NCBI GenBank assembly: GCA_004154925.1
Contig: QJNS01000085.1
Location: forward strand, 186,001-250,000
Direction: 5' to 3'
Length of the DNA: 64,000 nt
Origin: Monosporascus cannonballus
Lineage: Eukaryota; Ascomycota; Sordariomycetes; Xylariales
This document shows, piece after piece, positions 1 through 12,779 of the stretch. Position 1 is the stretch's first letter; the number at the start of each line of letters is the position of its first letter. The notes below the pieces were generated by a model. It saw only the letters and a list, made by a program, of their open reading frames with translations, made no database searches and was not told the origin of the DNA. The position numbers and the translations under genes are program-made.

Positions 1-3000
1 TTTTTTTAATATCCTATATTTATCAAGGTAATATTTAATAAAGGCGTAAACTAATTATTCCGCCGTTACGTTTTTTTTAAAAGGTAAAAAGTATTTATAT
101 TTGGTAAATTTGTTAATAATTACCTATATTTTATCGTATTCGATTCCAGTAATTAAGTTTTTAAATAAAAGTAAACTGGTAACAAAATCCTAAGTTATAA
201 TATTTTATGCCCTATTAGAAATATCGGTAGGTTATAATAACCCATAGGGCTTATAGCGTATTACTTTAGTCTTATTATAAATATTACAATTTTTAATTAC
301 CTTTTTAACTATATTACGTAATTCCGGAAAATCATATTTTTTTTATAATCGTTTAATAATTTTGAAAATTTTTGATATCCGTATAATAGATTTTCGTAAA
401 ATTCTTTTATAAACTGTTTTTATTAATTTTTGGAAATATAGATTTTATTATAATATAATAATTAATCCTTTAATTATCCTTTTAATTATTAAAATTTCTT
501 TTATTTTTCCGTATTATAAAAATTCCGGAACCATATTAAAAATTCGGATATTAATTTTTTTATTATTTTACATAATTATACGGTACCGTCCTTATTATAT
601 TATAATATTTATATATTTTCTTTAAGGATTTTAACATCGTAATCTTTTTTATAATTAAAAATATCCGCCTAAATATTTTCCTTTTTTTTAATATAATATA
701 TTTTGAAATTAAATTTAAATAAAAAAATTATCCATTTTTCATATTATTTATTTAATTTTTAAGTTTTCATAAATTAAATAAGGTTTTTGTAATCAAAGTA
801 AATATCAAAAGGTTTTTTCGTTTTATTAAACAAAAGTTCTTATTTCTTAAAAATATTTATAATTATTAATAATTTTTCATCATAAATTTAATATTTAAAT
901 TTTACATTTCGGAATATTTTTAAATAATATGCCATTAGGTATTATTTGCCGTTTTTTTTATTATTTTAAAATTATACTTAAAACGTATTTTAAAATATTT
1001 ATTTTCAGGCGTTTTTTTATTTAAATTCGGCATTTTTATTATTAATCTATTAATAATTGCTTTTTTTAATTTTCGGAATACTTTTTTTACTTTTTCTAAT
1101 AGTTCGAACTTTTTTAACGTATTTTTTAGTAATAAATTTCGTTAATAATTTAGTAATATTTCCGTATTTTTTAATTAGGTTATATATATAATTTATGAAT
1201 CCCAAAATTTGGCGGATATTTGTAACGGTTGCCTTATTGGGAATAAACCAGTCCTTAATTATTTCCAATTTGGAACGTTAAATCTGAATTTGACCGGAGG
1301 TAAGCGTAAATCTTAGAAAATTTAGTTTTTATATATGCCATATACTTTTGGCTGGATTAATTCGAATATTAGCTTTATTTAAAGTCCTAAATACCTAAGT
1401 TATATACTTTTTTTACTTTTTTAATATTTCAAAATAAATAAGGATGTCGTTAAGGTAAACAAATACAAATTTATCCAGGAATTATTAAAAAGTGGTTATA
1501 ACCAAATTTTGGAAATTGGCGGAAGCATTAATAAATCCTATTGGCATTATTTTGTATTCGTAAAGTCCATATATTATTCTGAATACCGTTTTCCATTTTT
1601 CTCCTTTAATTATTCGGATGCGGTAATAGCTATCATAAAGGTCGAAAGCCGTAAATTATTTGGCTTTGTTAATGTTTTTTTTTAAAGTATTTATAAAAGT
1701 TAAAAAATATTTATTTTTAATTATGATATTATTTAATTATTTATAATCGATTATTTTTCGGTAAATAAGGTTTCCGTCTTTATTAATTTTTTGCTTATTA
1801 TCCTTAATTTTTAATACCATAAAAATAAGGTATCCAGCAAAAGAATTAAAAAGTTAAATATATTTTTTTATAAGGCTTTAAATTTTTCTGGGTTTATGTA
1901 GTAAATCTTATGGAGCTTTAAATAATATCCTTTCCTAATAAATATCTTATGGTCCTATTAGTCGTATAACGATAACTTATAATTTTTTTTATCTTTAAAT
2001 AATCGTTTAAATTTTTAATATTCCGGTAATACCGTAAAAACTTAATTAAAAATCCGGATTTTCTTAATAATATAACAAATTTCTCGATCCGCTTTTTTTG
2101 GTATTTCGTTTTACAACAATATTGGTTTTTTTTAATTAATCCGTAAATTGCTAAAATAAAGCTAAGGTATTCCTAAAATAATATCGTATCCGGAAATATC
2201 GGTAATATTTAATAAAACGTATTTTTGGTATCCTTAAATTTATACCGAAAATTCCTCGATTTCTTAAAAGATTCATCTATTTTCGTATATGGACAAATTT
2301 TCATTTACCGTACGTAATTTATAGGATTTCAATTTATATTTTTAGAGAATTTAATATTTTTCTGTTACCGTAAGAAAAATAAAATTACTTTTTGCGCCGA
2401 AATCAATTATTACTTTAAACGTTTTATTTCCATATTAAAAAAAATTTTAATTTAATTACGTTTTTTTTTAATCACTTTATATAAGGTTTTGTAAATTAAG
2501 GTTTTTCGATACCTTAATTTCGAAAACCTTTATAATTTTTTGATTTTTAATACCGTTTAGTTTAAACGAATTTTTATTCGCGAACTTTTTTAATAACATA
2601 TTTAATATATTAATCGTTTTTATATCGGAATTATATTTTTTTACCGTATTTGTATTAATATTTTCGATTTATGTTTTTTTTTGGCTTATTCCTTGGTTTT
2701 ATATTTTCCGAATTATAGAATTAAGGAGGTATATTTCCGAAAAAGATATTCCCATATTTAAAAATTTATATTAAACGTAAAGTATCGGAAAATAACATAA
2801 GCATCTTTACGATATGGCCTTTTAATTCTGTTTTAATTCGGGATATAAATAATAAAACTTAAGGTATTCTAGCTATCGGGAATTTTAATATATTAATATT
2901 CGTTATCTAGTTTAATAAGTATTTTTTCGTTTTATCCAGGCTAAAAATTATTATTTTTTTGGCCCTAAAATAAACGAAATAATCGTCGAAATAATAAGCA

Positions 3001-3300
3001 ATAAAATATAATAAATCGTAAGGATTTACCGTTAATTCTTTTAAGTAAATAATATATTTTAAAAATTTATAAAATTCGGGGGATAATTATTTATAATTAT
3101 TAATATTTAATCGATATTAACCGTTTTTTATATATATTTTATATTTCTGGGAATTAAAATAATATTAATATTTTAATTTTATAATTATTTTGGAAATTAT
3201 TTATCCGGGATAATACTTATAAATATTAATTTTAAAATCCTGGTAAACGGAATAATCCTCGTACTTTAGGATATCGTTCTGGATTTAAATAATAATAGTA
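1..3300 (-). pseudogene. Element A pol relic (protease, RT, RNase H, start of integrase)
   Basis: A Pol polyprotein relic of a Ty3/gypsy element, which once copied RNA into DNA and integrated it. On the minus strand, about 1050-1268 encodes an RT/RNase H connection block with the phrase ATVTNIRQILGFINY followed by YNLIKKYGN, matching the gypsy FLGF..YYR.FI signature. At about 1445-1475 the RT active site reads Y-L-N-D instead of Y-L-D-D, a G-to-A change that removes a catalytic Asp. The first 70 bases encode an integrase stretch (LVYAFIKYYLDKYRILKK) just before the second catalytic Asp. Many in-frame TAA/TAG codons stand where Gln or Trp is expected. The frame is non-functional as read; the domain assignment is secure from motif order and from comparison with element F. 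Confidence 0.85.
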
Positions 3301-3399
3301 ATAATAAATTCTAGCTAAAAAAAAATTAAGTTAATTTTTTTCTTTTTTTTTTCTGCCTTATTGTCGGTTTCTTATTTAGCCGTTTTAGCTTTTTTCTGA

Positions 3400-4573
3400 A
3401 ATTAAGGAATTTTTCTTTTTTTAAAATTCTTTTTGGCGGGAGAATAATATTTATTTTTAAAATATCTTTTTTTGCCATAATTAAAACATTTTATTTTGGA
3501 CTTATTTTTTTTGGGCTCCTTTAAAACGGAATTCGCTTTCTTTTAAGATTTATTTTTATCCTTTTTATTTTGGCTTTTTAAACTTTTATCGTTACCTTAT
3601 TTGCCGGTCCTTTTTTTCTTAAGGTATTAATTAAAAATATATCGGTTAACTATAATAACCTTATTTATATATTTTGCGAAAAATTTAACCTTTAATTCCT
3701 TATATATTTCGTTTTTAACTAAAAATTTTAAGCCGTTATAATAAAAGTAAAATAATGCGCTTTTTAGCAAATTTAAAATAACGGCCAGGCGGTTAAACTC
3801 AGTTATGTATTCGGCGGCTAATTTAATCTAATAAAAGAAATAAAATTATTTAACCGCGTTTTATTTCTTATCGGGATTTCCGAATAAAACGCGCATTTTT
3901 TTTTAAAGTTTTTATAATTATTAAAAACGTAATTAATAAAATTTAAGGATTTTTTTAGGTATTTTTCGAAATAATTTATTAAAATAGGTTCGAATTATTA
4001 TCGGATTCGTCCAATTAATAACTAAAAAATAATTATTATTTTTTGATAATTTTCTGTTAAAGAATTCTTATAAAATTTAAGATAAAATCTGGCCTGGACC
4101 AAAAATCCATCCAGGTCCTTTAATTTATTATAAAGCTTTGGAGGAATTGGCTTATAGCTTTTGACGTCTGGTATTCCGTAATAACTGGAAAGTAAAATAA
4201 TTCTTTTTCGGGTTTGGTTTGTACCGAACAATGGTAAAGTCGACGTTTTTTATCCTAGATCCATTAAAGGAAGTCGGTAACCAGCCCTTTAGTTTCGTTT
4301 CCTGGAAAAGCCAAATTAAGAAAAAATTAGTTTTTTTCCTTTGGTAAACCAAATATTTTCCTCCTTTAGGGTTCGAATTTCTGCCGTTAGGGCATTTAAT
4401 TTTTCCTTTATTATAAATTCTTTTTTCTGGTTTCCTATCCTATATTTTTCTTTTGCCTTTTCTTATTCCGGGTTTTCCCTTAAAATCTTAATCGTATCCT
4501 AAAAAATCGGGGAAAATTATTATTAAAATTAGGAAAAAAAACCTATTTAAAATCGAATAATAAGGGGTGCCAT
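3400..4573 (-). pseudogene. Element A gag relic
   Basis: A Gag (nucleocapsid) relic lying directly downstream of the 5' LTR and leader. The probable start is the minus-strand ATG at 4571-4573, which begins MAPLI as in element F. The piece at 4022-4231 keeps an open frame (GIPDVKSYKPIPPKLYNKL, then a FLVQARFYLKFYKNSLTENY-like block) and aligns with Gag of F at 52798 onward. A zinc-knuckle remnant (Cys-Phe-Asn-Tyr-Gly-Lys) lies near 3470-3500, with the second Cys already Tyr. Stops interrupt the rest. Confidence 0.8.
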
Positions 4574-4780
4574 ATTATTAATTAATTAGAAAACTTTTTT
4601 AATAAAAAGTAAATCGTTAAGTTTTATTAATAACATTTTACTAGCTAATAATAAGAACCTTATATATTATTTATTTTTTAAACGTTATCTTATATTATTA
4701 TTTATATTAAATTCAGGAAAACTTATATTTTAATTAGGCGGTAAATTATTCGTTAATTATTAATTAAGGAATTATTAAAA

Positions 4781-5197
4781 TATTACGAACCTATTATATA
4801 TCTATTTGGAGGTATAAGCAATATCCGAAAAAAATCTTAATTTATAAATAATAATAAAACGAAAAATAATTTAATAATTTATTTATTAAAAATATTTAAA
4901 AATTTTTCCCTTAATTAAAAAACGGTATAATTATTTTTTGGTGAAAAGCTTAAATTAATAATTAAAAAACGAAACTAAATAAATATGATTTATATAAAAA
5001 ATTAATTTATTATATATCCTAATTCCTAAAATAAGTATGTCGTAAATCTATATAATTTATGTAATTTGGTTAAATTACTTAGATCAATTAGATTATTTAA
5101 AAAACCAAGCTTTTTTATCCGGAGTTTACCCGTGACAGGTTCGCACTAGGCCTTATAAGTAGGTCTCTTCGAAATAGGAACCCCTGTTCCTGTAATA
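4781..5197 (-). repeat. 5' LTR of element A (LTR1 family)
   Basis: 417 bp. In element orientation it starts at 5197 with TATTACAGGAACAGG and ends at 4781 with ..GGTTCGTAATA, the mutated TG...CA termini. It matches the solo copies at 11735-12152 and 38091-38508 along its length. The flank GTTAT at 5198-5202 should be the target duplication; its partner is outside the window. Confidence 0.9.
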
Positions 5198-5214
5198 GTT
5201 ATTACCTGCGACCT

Positions 5215-8200
5215 TGGCTGCGTTAAAGACGGTCGGTTAGGATTTTGGCAATAAAACATTTTAATTAAGTTTATCGCATTCGTTAAGTAATTAAACGGGT
5301 TTTAAATGTTTTTTTATATAAATATTTTTCTTATTTGATTAAATATTAGATTCCGTTTTTAATTATTTTAAAATCTAGTATTTATTCGATTTTATGTTCG
5401 TTAAAGTTTTTTTCGATTTCCAGGCTTATTTTTAACGGGGCGTTTTTAAATACTAGTTTAAGTAAAGAAATATGGAAAATAAGATGTATTTTTATGTTTT
5501 TGGATAGCGATAATCGGTAATTAATTTTGGAAATAATTTTGTTGATTTTAAATAGGTTAAAACCTTTAAAATTAAGCTTATTATTAGGTTTTGTTTATTT
5601 TGATTTATAAGATGTTCGAAATTATATTTTATTTTTTTCGTTAAAATTAATCCCTTGATTTTTTTATTATAATATTAAGTTATCCGTTATTAAAAAAATC
5701 GTAATACGTTTTGGAAATGGGTTTAGATTATTTTGATTTTTATTATTAATATTTTTAGTTTTTGGGGTAATCATAATAATTTTTGGTATTTAATTAAACG
5801 GTTATTTAAGTTATTTTGTTTTTGTTTTATGTCCGTATATAGTTATATAAAAAGATACGTTTATATTTTTGATAATAATTATATTATAAGCGATTTGTGC
5901 CAATAATAAACATCTTATTTAATTATTTTGTTAATAATTAATATAATTTCGGAAATATTATTTTAAGATTTAATTTAAATTTTTAATTTAGTTATCCGAT
6001 TAAAAATAATATGTTATTAAAAATTTAAATTTAGTATTTATTAATTTAAAAAGTTAATACCGAATTTTAAAATAAAAAGCGTATTTTTGTCGGAAATAAT
6101 CTTTTTTAATATGCTATATTTATTAAGGTAATATTTAATAAAAGCATAAGTTAATTATTCTGCTATTGTATATTTTTAAAAAGTAAAAAATACCCATATT
6201 TAATAAGTTTATTAATAATTAGCCATATTCCGTCGTATTAAACCCTAATAATTAGGTCTTTAAATAAAAGTAAATTAATAATAAAATTCCAAATTATAGT
6301 ATTTTACGTTTTATTAAAAATATTAATAAGTTGTAATAGCCCGTAATGCTTATGGCGTACTATTTTAATTTTGTTATAAATATTACAGTCTTTAATTACC
6401 CTTTTAATTATTTGGCGTAATTTTGGAAAGTTACATTTTTTTATAATCGTCTAATAGTTTTAAAAAATTTTTAATATCCGTATAATTAGTTTTTATAAAA
6501 TTCCCTTACGAATTATTCCTATTAATTCTTTAGAATATAAATTTTGCTATAATATAATAATTAGTTCTTTAATTATTTTTTTAATTATTAAACCTTTTTC
6601 TATTTTTCCATATCGTAAAAATTTCGGAATTATATTAAAAATTCGGATCTTAATTTCCTTATTATTTCGTATAATTGTATAATGGCGTTTTGATTATATT
6701 ATAATATTTGCATGTTTTTTTTGAGAATTTTGGAATTGTAATTTTTTTTGCAATTAAAAATATCCGCCTGGATATTTTTTTTAAAGTAATAGATTTTAAA
6801 ATTGAATTTTGATAAGAAAATTATTTAAGTTTTATATCGTTTATTTAATTTTTATGCCTTTATAAATCGAATAAAGTTTTTGTAATTAAAGTAAATATTA
6901 AAATGGGTTTTAATTTTATTAAGAAATAATTTTTATTCCTTAAAGGTATTAATAATTACTAATAATTCTTTGTCGTAAATCGGGTATTTAAGACGTAATT
7001 TAAAATATCCGTTTTTAGGCATTTTCTTTTATTTATGTTAGGTAATCTTATTATGGGTTTGTTAATAATTATACCTTTTAAGGTTTAGAATATTTTCTTT
7101 GTATTTTCTGAAAGTTTAAACTTTCTTTTTACGTATTCCTTGGTAGTAAGTTTCGTTAATAATTTGATTATATTTCCGTGTTTTTTAATTAGGCCGCGTA
7201 CGTAACCCGTAAATTTTAAGATCTGCCGGATATTTATAACGGTCGTTTTATTAGGAATAAGCTAATCCTTAACTGCTTTTATCTTAAACCGTTAAATTTG
7301 AATTTGGCCGGAGATAAAAATATATCCTAAAAAATCTAGTTTCTGTATATGCTATATATTTTTAGCTGGATTAATTCGGATATTTACTTCGTTTAACGTT
7401 TGGAGCACCTGGGCAATTTGCTTTTTGTACTTTTCGAAGGTTTCGGAGTAAATAAGGATATCGTCGAGATAAACGAATACAAATTTATCCAGAAATTTTC
7501 TAAACATAATTATAATTAGGCGTTAGAAATTGGCGGAGGTATTAATAAATCCCATGGGCATTATTTTATATTTATAAAGTCCGTATATTGTTTTAAATAC
7601 CGTTTTTTATTTTCTTTTTTTAGTTATTTTAATACGGTAATAACGGTTTTGAAAATTAAATACTGTAAATTATTTTGCTTTATTAATATTCTTTTTTAAA
7701 ATATTTATAAAGGTTAAAAAATATTTATTTTTAATCGTAATATCGTTTAATTGTTAGTAATCGATTACTTTTTTAAATATTAGGTTTTTATTTTCGTTAA
7801 TTTTTCGCTTTTTATCCTTAGTTTTTGGTATTATAAAAACAGGGTATCTAGCGAAAAAATCAAAAGGTTAAATATATCCTTTTTTTTAAATTAAATTAAT
7901 TTTTATAAGGCCTTTAACTTATTAAGGTTTATATAGTAAATTTTGTGAAATTTAGGATAATATCATTCCTTAATAGATATTTTATAGTCCTATTAACCGT
8001 ATAGCGATAATTCGTGGTTTCTTTTGTTTTTGAATAATTTTTCGAACCGTCGATATTTAGATAATACCGTAAAAGCTTGATTTGCAATTTGAACTTCCTT
8101 AATAATGTAGCAAATTTCTTGGTTGTTTTTTTCGAATAACTTTCGTTTCTATTTCTATAAAAATATTTTGTTTTTCTAGTTAATATATAAGTTATTAAAT

Positions 8201-8850
8201 CTAAGTTACGGTATTCCCAAAATAATATCGTACCTAGATATATTAGTAACATCCAACAAGATTTATTTTTGGTATCCTTAAATCTATACGGGGAACTTTT
8301 AAATTTTCCGAAAAATTTGTTTGTTTTCGTATATAAATAAGCTTTTATTTACCGTATGTAATTTGTAAGATTTTAATTTATATTTCCATTAAATCTAATG
8401 TTTTTTTCCCATTATAAAAAAATAAAATTATTTTTTGTTCTTAAGTTAATTATAACTTTAAATATTTTATTTTTATATTGTAAAGAAATTTCGATCTGGC
8501 TGCGTAATCCCTTAGTTATTTTATATAAGGTTTTATGTATTAAGGTTTTTTAATATCTTATTTTCAAAAATCTTTATTATTTTTTAATTAATATAATTTG
8601 CTTACGAAAAAGCATTTTTATTTTCGAGCCTTTTTAGCGGCGTATTTAATACAGTAATTATTTATACATTTATACCATTTTTTTCTGACCAGATAATATC
8701 CGAAAATAATCGTTTTTTTGGCTTAATTCTTAGTTTTGCATTTTTTAAATTATAAAATCGGAAAAATATACCTCCGAAAACAATGTTCCCATATTTAGAA
8801 GTTCATATTAAATACGAAGCGTTCAGGCATAATATAAGTATTTTTGCAAT
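5215..8850 (-). pseudogene. Element B pol relic with chromodomain
   Basis: A Pol relic. At 7455-7485 the minus strand encodes VFVYLDDILIYS-type RT sequence with the Tyr-Leu-Asp-Asp catalytic box intact. About 7080-7320 carries the RT-to-RNase H connection, 6100-6200 the integrase core (YAFIKYYLNKYSILKK-like) and 5215-5420 the chromodomain tail, whose segment encoding CQNPNRP is shared with C and F. The open frame at 7929-8252 is a surviving piece of the protease-RT spacer (RNDIILNFTKFTI). Stops are dense. C-terminal chromodomains of this class usually steer integration to H3K9-methylated chromatin, which fits the nesting seen here (inference). Confidence 0.85.
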
Positions 8851-9429
8851 ATAACTTTTCGATTCCGTTTTAAATTAAAATATAAATAATAAAATTTAAA
8901 ATATTTTGGCCATTAAGGGATTTTTATGCATGTATATTCGTTATTTGGTTCGGTAAATATTTTTTTTATTTTATCCAGGCCAAAAGCCATTATTTTCTTT
9001 AGCTTTGAAATGTACGAGATAATCGTTAAGGTAATAAATAATAAAATGCAGCAAATTATAAGGATTTGATTTAAGTTTTTCGGTATATACCGAATATTTT
9101 GGAAATTTATAAAGCTTTAAGGACAATTATTTATAATTATTAATATCTAATCGAAATTAACCGTTTTTTATATATATCTTATATCTTTGGGAATTAAGGT
9201 AATACTAGTATCTTAACCCTATAGCTATTTTGGAAACCGTTTATCCTAGGTAATATTTACAAGCTTTAACCTTAAAATCCTGGCAAATAAAATAATCTTC
9301 GTATTTTGGGATATTATTCTGGATTTAAGTAATTATGGCAATAATAAATTCTGGCTAAAAAAAATCAAATTAATCTCTTTTTTTTTACCTTATTATTAGT
9401 TTCTTATTCAATTATTTTAATTTTCTTCT

Positions 9430-10570
9430 GGGATTAAAAAATTTCTTTTTTTTGGAATCTTTTTTAACGGGAAAACGATATTTATTTTTAAAATGCCTTT
9501 TTTTTTGCCATAATTAAAACATTTTACTTTGAATTTATTATTTTTTAAGTTTTTTCGAAACGGAACCTATTTCCTTTTAAAGTTTACCCTTATCCTTTTT
9601 AATTTAATTATTAAAGCTTTTATGATTATTTCGTTTGCCGGTCCTCTTTTTTTCAAAATACCAATTAAAAGTGCGTCGGTCGGCAATAATAACCTTATTT
9701 ATATATTTTGCAAAAAATCCTATCTTAAGTTCTATATATAATTCGTCCTTAACTTAAGGTTTTAGGCCGTTATAATAAGGATGAAACAGTATGTTTTTTT
9801 GGCAAATTAAAAATAATTACCAAACGATTAAATTCCGTCGTATATTCGGATGTTAACTTAATTAAACGAAAAAAATAAAACTGCTTAATTATATATTATT
9901 TTTTATCTAAATTTTTAAATAAAGTTCGTATCTTTTTCTCAAAATATTTACACTTGCTAAAAATATAATTGGTTATATTTAAAAATTTTTCGGGGTAATT
10001 TTGTAAAAAACTTTTTATAATAAGTTCGAACCATAAAAAAACGTTCCCTATAAATAGCTGCGAAATAGTTATTACCTTTTAATAATCCTCCGTTAAAAAG
10101 CTTTTATAAAATTTAAGGTAAAACCTGGCCTATACCAAAAATCTTTCTATATCCGTAAATCCATTATAAGGCTTAAGGAAAATTAGTTTATAACCCTTAA
10201 TATCCGGCATTCCATAATAACTAAAAAACGAAACAATTCCTTTTCGTATTTAATTTACGCCAAACAATAACAAGATCGAAATTCTTTATTATCATAGCTA
10301 TTCCGTACTAAATAAAGGTAATTAAAAACCATTTTCTTAGTTTTATCCTTTAAAGGAACCTAATTACTGAAAAACCAGTTTTTTTTCTTTAGCAAATCGA
10401 ATATTTTTTTTTCTTTAAGCTTTTAATTTTTATAGGCCAAAAAATCCAATTTTTCTTCCATAATAAGTTTTCTTTTTCTAATTAAATATTTTAAAACTTT
10501 TTCCTTTTAACTTCTAACTAAATACTTTTTTTCGTCCTTATTTATTTTAACCCCTTATACCTTAATTATC
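9430..10570 (-). pseudogene. Element B gag relic
   Basis: A Gag relic between the leader and pol. Near 9500-9535 the minus strand encodes a zinc-knuckle remnant (Lys-Cys-Phe-Asn-Tyr-Gly-Lys), with Tyr replacing the second Cys through TGT to TAT. About 10080-10220 aligns with the GYKPTPPKPYDGF and FLVQARLYLKFYKNS block of F Gag. The expected ATG seems mutated. A plus-strand open frame at 9529-9741 across this region is only an antisense shadow. Confidence 0.75.
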
Positions 10571-10854
10571 TCCTTTATAAATAACAATTATTATTAAAAT
10601 TACGAAAATAATAAACTTTTTTAAAATTTAATAAGAAAAGATATTATATTATTAATTAATTAAAAAAGTCTTTCGATAAAAAGTAAATCGTTTAATTTGA
10701 TTATTAATTTTTTACTAGTTAATAAGGGAAATCGGATATGTTATTTATCTTTTAAACGTTATTTTATATTATCGTTTATATTAAGTTTTAAAACATATTT
10801 ACTTTAATTAAACGGTAAATCATTTATTAATTATTAATTAAAAAATTATCAAAA

Positions 10855-11289
10855 TATAATAAACCTATTATATATCCACTTAGAAATATAAATAATATCC
10901 AAAATAAGATTTTAATTTATAAGTAATAATAAAACGAAAAATAATTTATTAAAAGTTTATTTGTTAAAAAAATTTAAAACTTTTTCCTTAATTAAAAAAT
11001 AATATAATTATTTTTCAATTAAAAGTTAAAATTAATTACTAAAAAGCGAAATTAAATAAATGCTATTTACAAAAGAAATTATTTTATTATATATTTTTTT
11101 TCATTTTTCTTAGTTTTTGGAATTTACGAAAAACCATTTTTTCTTAATCTTTAGAAGTTTCCGGTTGTTTTTAGAGATTAATAAAGATATACGTAAATCC
11201 GAGGTTTTTCCGGTCAAAGTGGAAATCAAAACAGGTCAGCTTATTTGGTCTCTTCCGGGTCTAGTGGAGTCCCTTTTTTGGACGTAACA
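10855..11289 (-). repeat. 5' LTR of element B (LTR2 family)
   Basis: 435 bp. In element orientation it starts TGTTACGTCCAAAAAAGGGA at 11289 and ends ..AGGTTTATTATA at 10855. It is the same family as both LTRs of C and the solo LTR in F. The first half (U3 side) is LTR2-specific; the last roughly 230 bp are shared with LTR1. Confidence 0.9.
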
Positions 11290-11729
11290 TTTAAGGTATG
11301 GCAAAACGGAGTATTTTCGGAAAAATTATCCCAAAAGGAAAAAAGTTGCCGTCCGACATATTAATATTAATAAGGCCCTAAAACTTTTATCGTTATTTAA
11401 ACGATAAAAAACAATTGCGAAAACGTTCGATAAAATCTAGGAAAACTTAAATAAATTCGACGTTTACAAAACGTTACAAAGATTAATAAAAAAAAGCCTT
11501 GGGGAAAATAACGTAAGGATATAAAGTTAATAATGCGTAACGCGTTAAAAACGTACGGGCGTAAAGCATACGGCGTAATTTCCCCGTAACCGTTGGAGGA
11601 TTACTTAGATTAGGATTTGCGAATATTGCCGCTTTGGAACAAGGTTCTTAAAAGGGTACTATAAGTAAACGTCTGCCGCGCAGCAGGAAAAAACGAAAAT
11701 TAGATTTAGAGGGGGGGGTTATATCACGG
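11290..11729. other. Degenerate flank with coding-like remnants, unidentified
   Basis: About 440 bp between element B and the solo LTR. It is less AT-rich than the elements and only partly RIP-mutated. One plus-strand frame reads sensibly for about 50 codons (ALKLLSLFKR, then a stop, then TFDKI...NLNKFDVYKTLQRLIKK) and a second frame gives NALKTYGRKAYGVISP. This looks like a decayed gene or transposase, but I recognise no family. A run of eight G lies at 11711-11718. Confidence 0.3.
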
Positions 11730-11734
11730 GCTAA

Positions 11735-12152
11735 TATAACGAACCTGTTATATATCCACCTGGACGTATAAGCAATATCCGAAATGGGGTTTTGATTTGC
11801 AGGTAATAATAAGGCGAGAAATAATTTAGTGGTTTATTCGTTAAAAAAATTTAAAGATTTTTCCCTTAATTAAAGAATAATACGGTTACCTTTAGATTAA
11901 AAATTTAAATTAATAGCTAAAGAACGAAACTAAGTAGGTACTATTTACATAAAAAACCGATTTATTATATATCCTAACTTCCAAAATAAGTGTGTTATAG
12001 ATTTATATAATTTATGTAATCTGATTAAATTATTTAGATCACTTAGATTACGGAATAAGCTAAGTTTCCCTATCCGGAGTTTAGCCGTAACAGGTCCGCG
12101 CTAGGCCTTAAAGGTAGGTTTCTTGGAGGCAGGAACCCTGGTTCCTGTAACA
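11735..12152 (-). repeat. Solo LTR (LTR1 family) with GCTAA target duplication
   Basis: 418 bp, termini TATAAC...TGTAACA, flanked by perfect GCTAA at 11730-11734 and 12153-12157. No internal region is present, so it is a solo LTR left by LTR-LTR recombination. Much of it escaped mutation, for example the stretch around 12090-12150 encoding the conserved end CAGGAACC..GGTTCC. Confidence 0.93.
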
Positions 12153-12157
12153 GCTAA

Positions 12158-12779
12158 AGGCCTTAATGAAAAGATTAACGTAACGTTAATCCCGTGGCTC
12201 CCGTATATATAACTAGTTGCTCCTACGTATTTTCTTAGCTGTTCCCTAGATTTCTTAATAAACCTGTTATAGCCCATATTCTTAGGTATTGCGTATGTAG
12301 CCCTTTACAATTCTGATTTTATTTTTTTATAAAAATTCCGCATTAATAAAAATTTAATAATTTTAATAAAATAATATCGGATATAAATAATTATTAAATA
12401 AATCGGGAAATATTTTTTAAATTTATATTAATAAAATAATAATTATAATAAGAATAAAATATAATTTTTTGTAAATGTTTTGAATTTAAAAATATTTTAA
12501 TATTAGCCGTTAATATTATATAAAAATTAAATTATTTTAAAAGTATTTTTTAAGATTTTTTATTTTCCGAACAAATCGACGTCTTTTTAATTAATATCTT
12601 TTTGGTTTTTTTTCGAATACGTTATAAATCACAATATTAATATTATATATATTAAGAAATAATAATAATTCAATTATATTACAAAATAATAATGTTAATT
12701 AAAATTAAAACCGTTTTTTAAAATTTGCCAATTAAAACCAAATTCAAAATAGCGGAAAATTTAGCTTTAACAGGTTTAT
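12158..12779. other. AT-rich intergenic stretch, nothing recognised
   Basis: The first roughly 150 bases are near-normal in composition; the rest is strongly AT-rich with no motif or long frame. It may be the tail of an old mutated repeat. It links the solo LTR to the GC-balanced island. Confidence 0.4.

Larger units (their letters stand above)
1..5197 (-). mobile_element. Element A: RIP-degraded Ty3/gypsy retrotransposon, 3' end beyond window
   Basis: The element reads on the minus strand in the order LTR (right), Gag, protease, RT, RNase H and part of integrase. The window begins inside the integrase core, so the integrase end, the chromodomain and the 3' LTR lie to the left. Its right end, at 5197, abuts GTTAT, and the sequence beyond continues as the chromodomain end of element B, so A is inserted in B. 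Coding frames are recognisable but full of transition-type stops. It belongs to the same family as B, C and F. Confidence 0.9.
5198..11289 (-). mobile_element. Element B: RIP-degraded Ty3/gypsy retrotransposon interrupted by A
   Basis: The minus-strand order is 5' LTR (10855-11289), leader, Gag, protease, RT, RNase H, integrase and chromodomain, the last cut at 5198 by insertion of element A. The remainder (antisense frame, polypurine tract, 3' LTR) must lie left of the window. The right flank is TTTAA. B is closely related to C and F in gene order and sequence, but its LTR is the LTR2 type whereas A and F have LTR1. Confidence 0.9.
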
